The translations under genes and the position numbers were made by a program. From NCBI GenBank assembly GCA_023630585.1, contig CM042566.1, positions 11,043,754 to 11,107,753 on the forward strand: a DNA stretch of 64,000 nucleotides, given 5' to 3'. Positions 49,101 to 53,142 of the stretch are shown in pieces. How positions within the stretch are numbered: position 1 is the first letter of the stretch; every line of letters starts with the position of its first letter. The notes below the pieces were generated by a model, which did not search any database, was not told the DNA's origin, and saw only the letters and a program-made list of their open reading frames with translations. The stretch comes from Cranoglanis bouderius (taxonomy: Eukaryota; Chordata; Actinopteri; Siluriformes; Cranoglanididae).

Positions 49101-51317
49101 ATCTTCCACTATCCAAATAGATGCGCTGCTTTGACGCAGCATCACCTCTACTGTCACTGCCAGGCAGACCAGCAACTGCTCCGACTTACGCCACTGGCCG
49201 GAGCGGTGGATGTAAATACAAAGAGCTCTCAATGGACACAGTAGCTTGTTCTTGCTCGTTCCAGTGTAAGGAACGGAGGAGGGGAGTAATCCTGCAACAC
49301 AACTGGCTAGGCAGCAGACGTAGGCACTTAAGAATAATCTGGCCTAGGATATAGGGAGGTCTTGGCTAATCCAGGGGCAAAGTCAATGCAGGAAGGGGCA
49401 ACAGAGATGTCAGGGCCAGCCAAAAGAGCTACCTTTAGGGTCATAAGCTTCTCTGAAGCTGACTCTAAGGACTCAAATGGGGTGCCTGAAAGACCTTCCC
49501 AGAACACAGAAGGTTCCAGGAAGGTATGTGTGGTCTGCAGATAGGCCTCAGCTGTCTGACACCATGCATAAACCTCGAAGTTAGTGGATGTTGCCCCACT
49601 GAGGCTCCGTCAATAGGGGCATGGCTAGCCAAAATGGTGGCCACGTAGACCCTAATTGTAGAAGGAGCCAACCCTGCTGAGAACCGTTCCTGTAAGAACT
49701 CCACGACTGTAGCTATTGCACAGTTTACTGGATATGATAAAAAGTTGCCACTTGAATGTATATAATTTTCTAATGGATGCTGCTTTTTGGTTGGCGCGTT
49801 TAACATGGTCTCCAGAACCTCGGGTGAGAGACCAGAATCTATGAGCTGGTGCCCCTCAGGGGCCAGACCAAAGACTCCATAGTTTTGGCCGAGGGTGAAA
49901 AATCGACCCTCTGCCTTGAGACAATAGATCCCTGTGAATGGGAATCTCTCAGAGAATGCCATCCAGCAGAGATATTATCTCTGAGAACCAAATTTGAGCT
50001 GCCCAATCCAGTGCTACTAGCAGCAGACGTAGCACAATCTTGGCAAACTCTCAGCATGTTGTCTCCTCGGAGGCGAACAGGTCCACTTCCGCTTGGCTGA
50101 ACCTCCACCATATGGCCTCGCCCACTTGTTGATGGAGCCTCCAATCCCTCCAATCCCAGTTGCCTGGAATGTAAATTACACTCACTGACAAAACTTCCCC
50201 TCTGCCAGAGAATAATTAGTTGAGCCTGCCTGCACAGGGGGCACAAATGTAATCCTCCCTGGTGGTTGATATATGAGACCACCGCTGTATTGTTTAACAC
50301 ATGGTGGCCGCTCAACTGAGGAAAAGGAATTCAGTGCTAGGAGTACGGCCCACACTTCTAGGCAATTTATATGCCACACTAGATGAGGGCTGCTCCAGAG
50401 ACCGTGAGGGAGGCGTTTGACATCTTACAATAAGAGATGCCCCTAGAGTGTGACTCGGGGCTAGAAACCGGGGACAACTCCAAGTTCTCAGAGCACATAG
50501 GCATCGCTGCGTGACACTGATTACTCTCAGATTTTCAGCCACCACTGAACGGTCTCATGTGCAATGGGCCCAACTGTATGATGTTGGCTGCTGCTGCCAT
50601 AAGCCCCAACAGTCTCCCTAGAGACTGGACATGCCCTCATTGTATTCAAATGAAATATAATCCCTAGAAAAGTCGCTCTCAACTGGAGAAGCAACTTTCC
50701 CTGAGGTTCAACCTGAGCCCCAAGCTCCTCACGTGGGCAAGAACAACATCTTGATGTATCCAGGTAGTTTAGCATATGGGTGCCCTGGAGTCACAAAGGA
50801 GCCAGCGTAGCATCCATGCACTTCGTGAAGGGGCGAGGGGATATAGCTAGTGAAAGGAAGACCCGATATTGATATGGGTTGCCTCCAAACATGAACCTCA
50901 GGAACTTCCTTTGACTGGGCAATATATATATAATTTTTTTTTTTTTTTTGAAAAAATAGAGACGTTAAGAGTTTTTAGGAATGTTCACATAGACAACCGA
51001 CATACAGTCTTCGCTGAAGATAATAAGGCTGATGATGTGGTTTTCAGGCACCGTTGTATAGTCACGCGATGCATGAAATGCCACGTCACCTGACCACGGC
51101 AGGCCTATAAATAGGCATGATTTTACAGACTTCAGATACTGGTCGCGTGCGAGGGCGCTTCCCACAGCGTGATGCTCTCGCAACGTTAAGGTCCCTTTGA
51201 AAGGGAATGACACTGGAGACTCCTTCCATAAATATTAAGTAAACATTTCCTAATAGAATACTTCACCAGGTTAATCATAGTGTGCATTGCATTGTTAAAC
51301 AAGTTTTTTTTAATCTA

Positions 51318-51374
<57 letters not shown>

Positions 51375-53072
51375 GTTTGTGTAGATTGTCTGATTCAAGA
51401 ATTCAACCACAGTGTGGTATAAAATTAGCTGACATGTTGGTTGTTGAGTCACCTAAGAGGTAGTTAATGGTCTATAGATCATTTGTTTGTTTTTTTGAAA
51501 TTGTGTAGAATGTCTATGTTGGAAGATACAAATAAAGTGCTACCAAACCATTCCAACCATGGTCTTTTGAAATTGCCATTTTGATCCTAACAAAGGTGCT
51601 TGATTTATTTGCAGCACTGGAGTCTAAAGAACGAGGGCTGACCCACAAAACCCTCTGTATGAACAGTCAGCAGTTTCTTCCCGATGACACTCCGGTTAAA
51701 CACTATGATGTGCACAACCTGTATGGCTGGTCTCACACCAAACCAACTTATGAGTGAGTGAGCTAGGTTTATGAAGATTATGAATCAATAAAAACATATT
51801 GTTTTTGGACTGATATTAAAGAAAAATTATGAAGTGCATTGTGATAAGTACCTGAGTTTAGGTTATTGGAGTGTTATGAGGAGTGTTGCATGCTCACTCC
51901 ATGTCTGCTGGTAGGTTGATTGGCTATGATAAATTGCCCCTATGTGTGAATACTGTATGTGTGTGAATATGTCCTCTGCGATGGACTGAAGTCCCATTCA
52001 GGCTGTATTCCCACCTCATGCCCAGTGTTCCTGGCTCCAGAGCCACCAGTCTAGCAACTGACAAATTCTTTTAAAAAATTCAAATTGCAAGTAATTAAAG
52101 CTACACTGCATAGGATTTTATTTGGCATAAAAAAGAAAGAAAAAGACAAAAGAGATATAATATTGTGCAATCTATAAGAGAGATTATACTGAACACAAAT
52201 CAGGTACCTCAGGTTTGCAGATTAAGAACACCAGAAGTGACACAACACAAAGGACACGTTGCAACCTCTTCACAATATTTTCCCTTTCTCCACTGGATGC
52301 TGCTCCCATGCGACGCATTCATCTTTGTATTTTCATGTACAAATTTAGTAAATATAATATAATCAGATTACAAAATACATCATTAATCCAATGAGATTTT
52401 CTCTCCTAATCTTTGTGACAGATATAACCTTTCACAAAGTTTGAGAGCATCCTGTTCCAGTTATGGCTAAAGGCTGAAATATTGAGCTGACATTAAATAT
52501 AGCTAGCATTCAATAAAGCTTTTGCTGTGTGTTCAGAATTTCTATACATTATTTATCTATATTATATCTGCCAAACATATAAGCACCGAATGTTTAACTG
52601 CAGTGGAATGATATTTGATTATGTCACATTAAAAATATCACATTTCCCCCACCCCCCCCCCCCCTTCAAGCAGTTAAGGTGATATCTATTTATTCCATCC
52701 AACCCTTATGGAAGATAATCATGAATTAATATTAGGCAGAAGGCACAGCTACCTCTTACTTGTGATTTAGATGTGATCTTATACACATATATATACTTAT
52801 ATATGTTGCTATAAACTTTAATCAGTTTTTAAAATGTTTTGTTGTTCACTAGTAGGCAATTTGTAGATTCACGGTTTCTCTGTTTAAGCATGATTCTTTG
52901 TGTGTGTGCAGTGCCTTGCTGAAAGTAACGGGGAAGAGAGGAATCGTGGTGACTCGCTCAACATACCCGAGCAGTGGGCGATGGGCAGGACACTGGCTGG
53001 GAGATAACACGGCTGCCTGGGATCAACTCTACAAGTCTATAATAGGTGTGTGAGTATGTAGGTATGTTCTGA

Positions 53073-53142
<70 letters not shown>

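Larger units (their letters stand above)
48652..51209 (-). mobile_element. DIRS-type retrotransposon, shortened and rearranged copy
   Basis: Inverted ends CCTTTCAAAGGGAATTCAAT (left) and AAGGTCCCTTTGAAAGGGAA (right). About 2.56 kb remain of a 5 kb layout: parts of YR, RNase H and the end region, but ORF1 and most of RT are lost. The YR segment 49603-49985 is partly repeated at 48738-49110. Confidence 0.82.
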
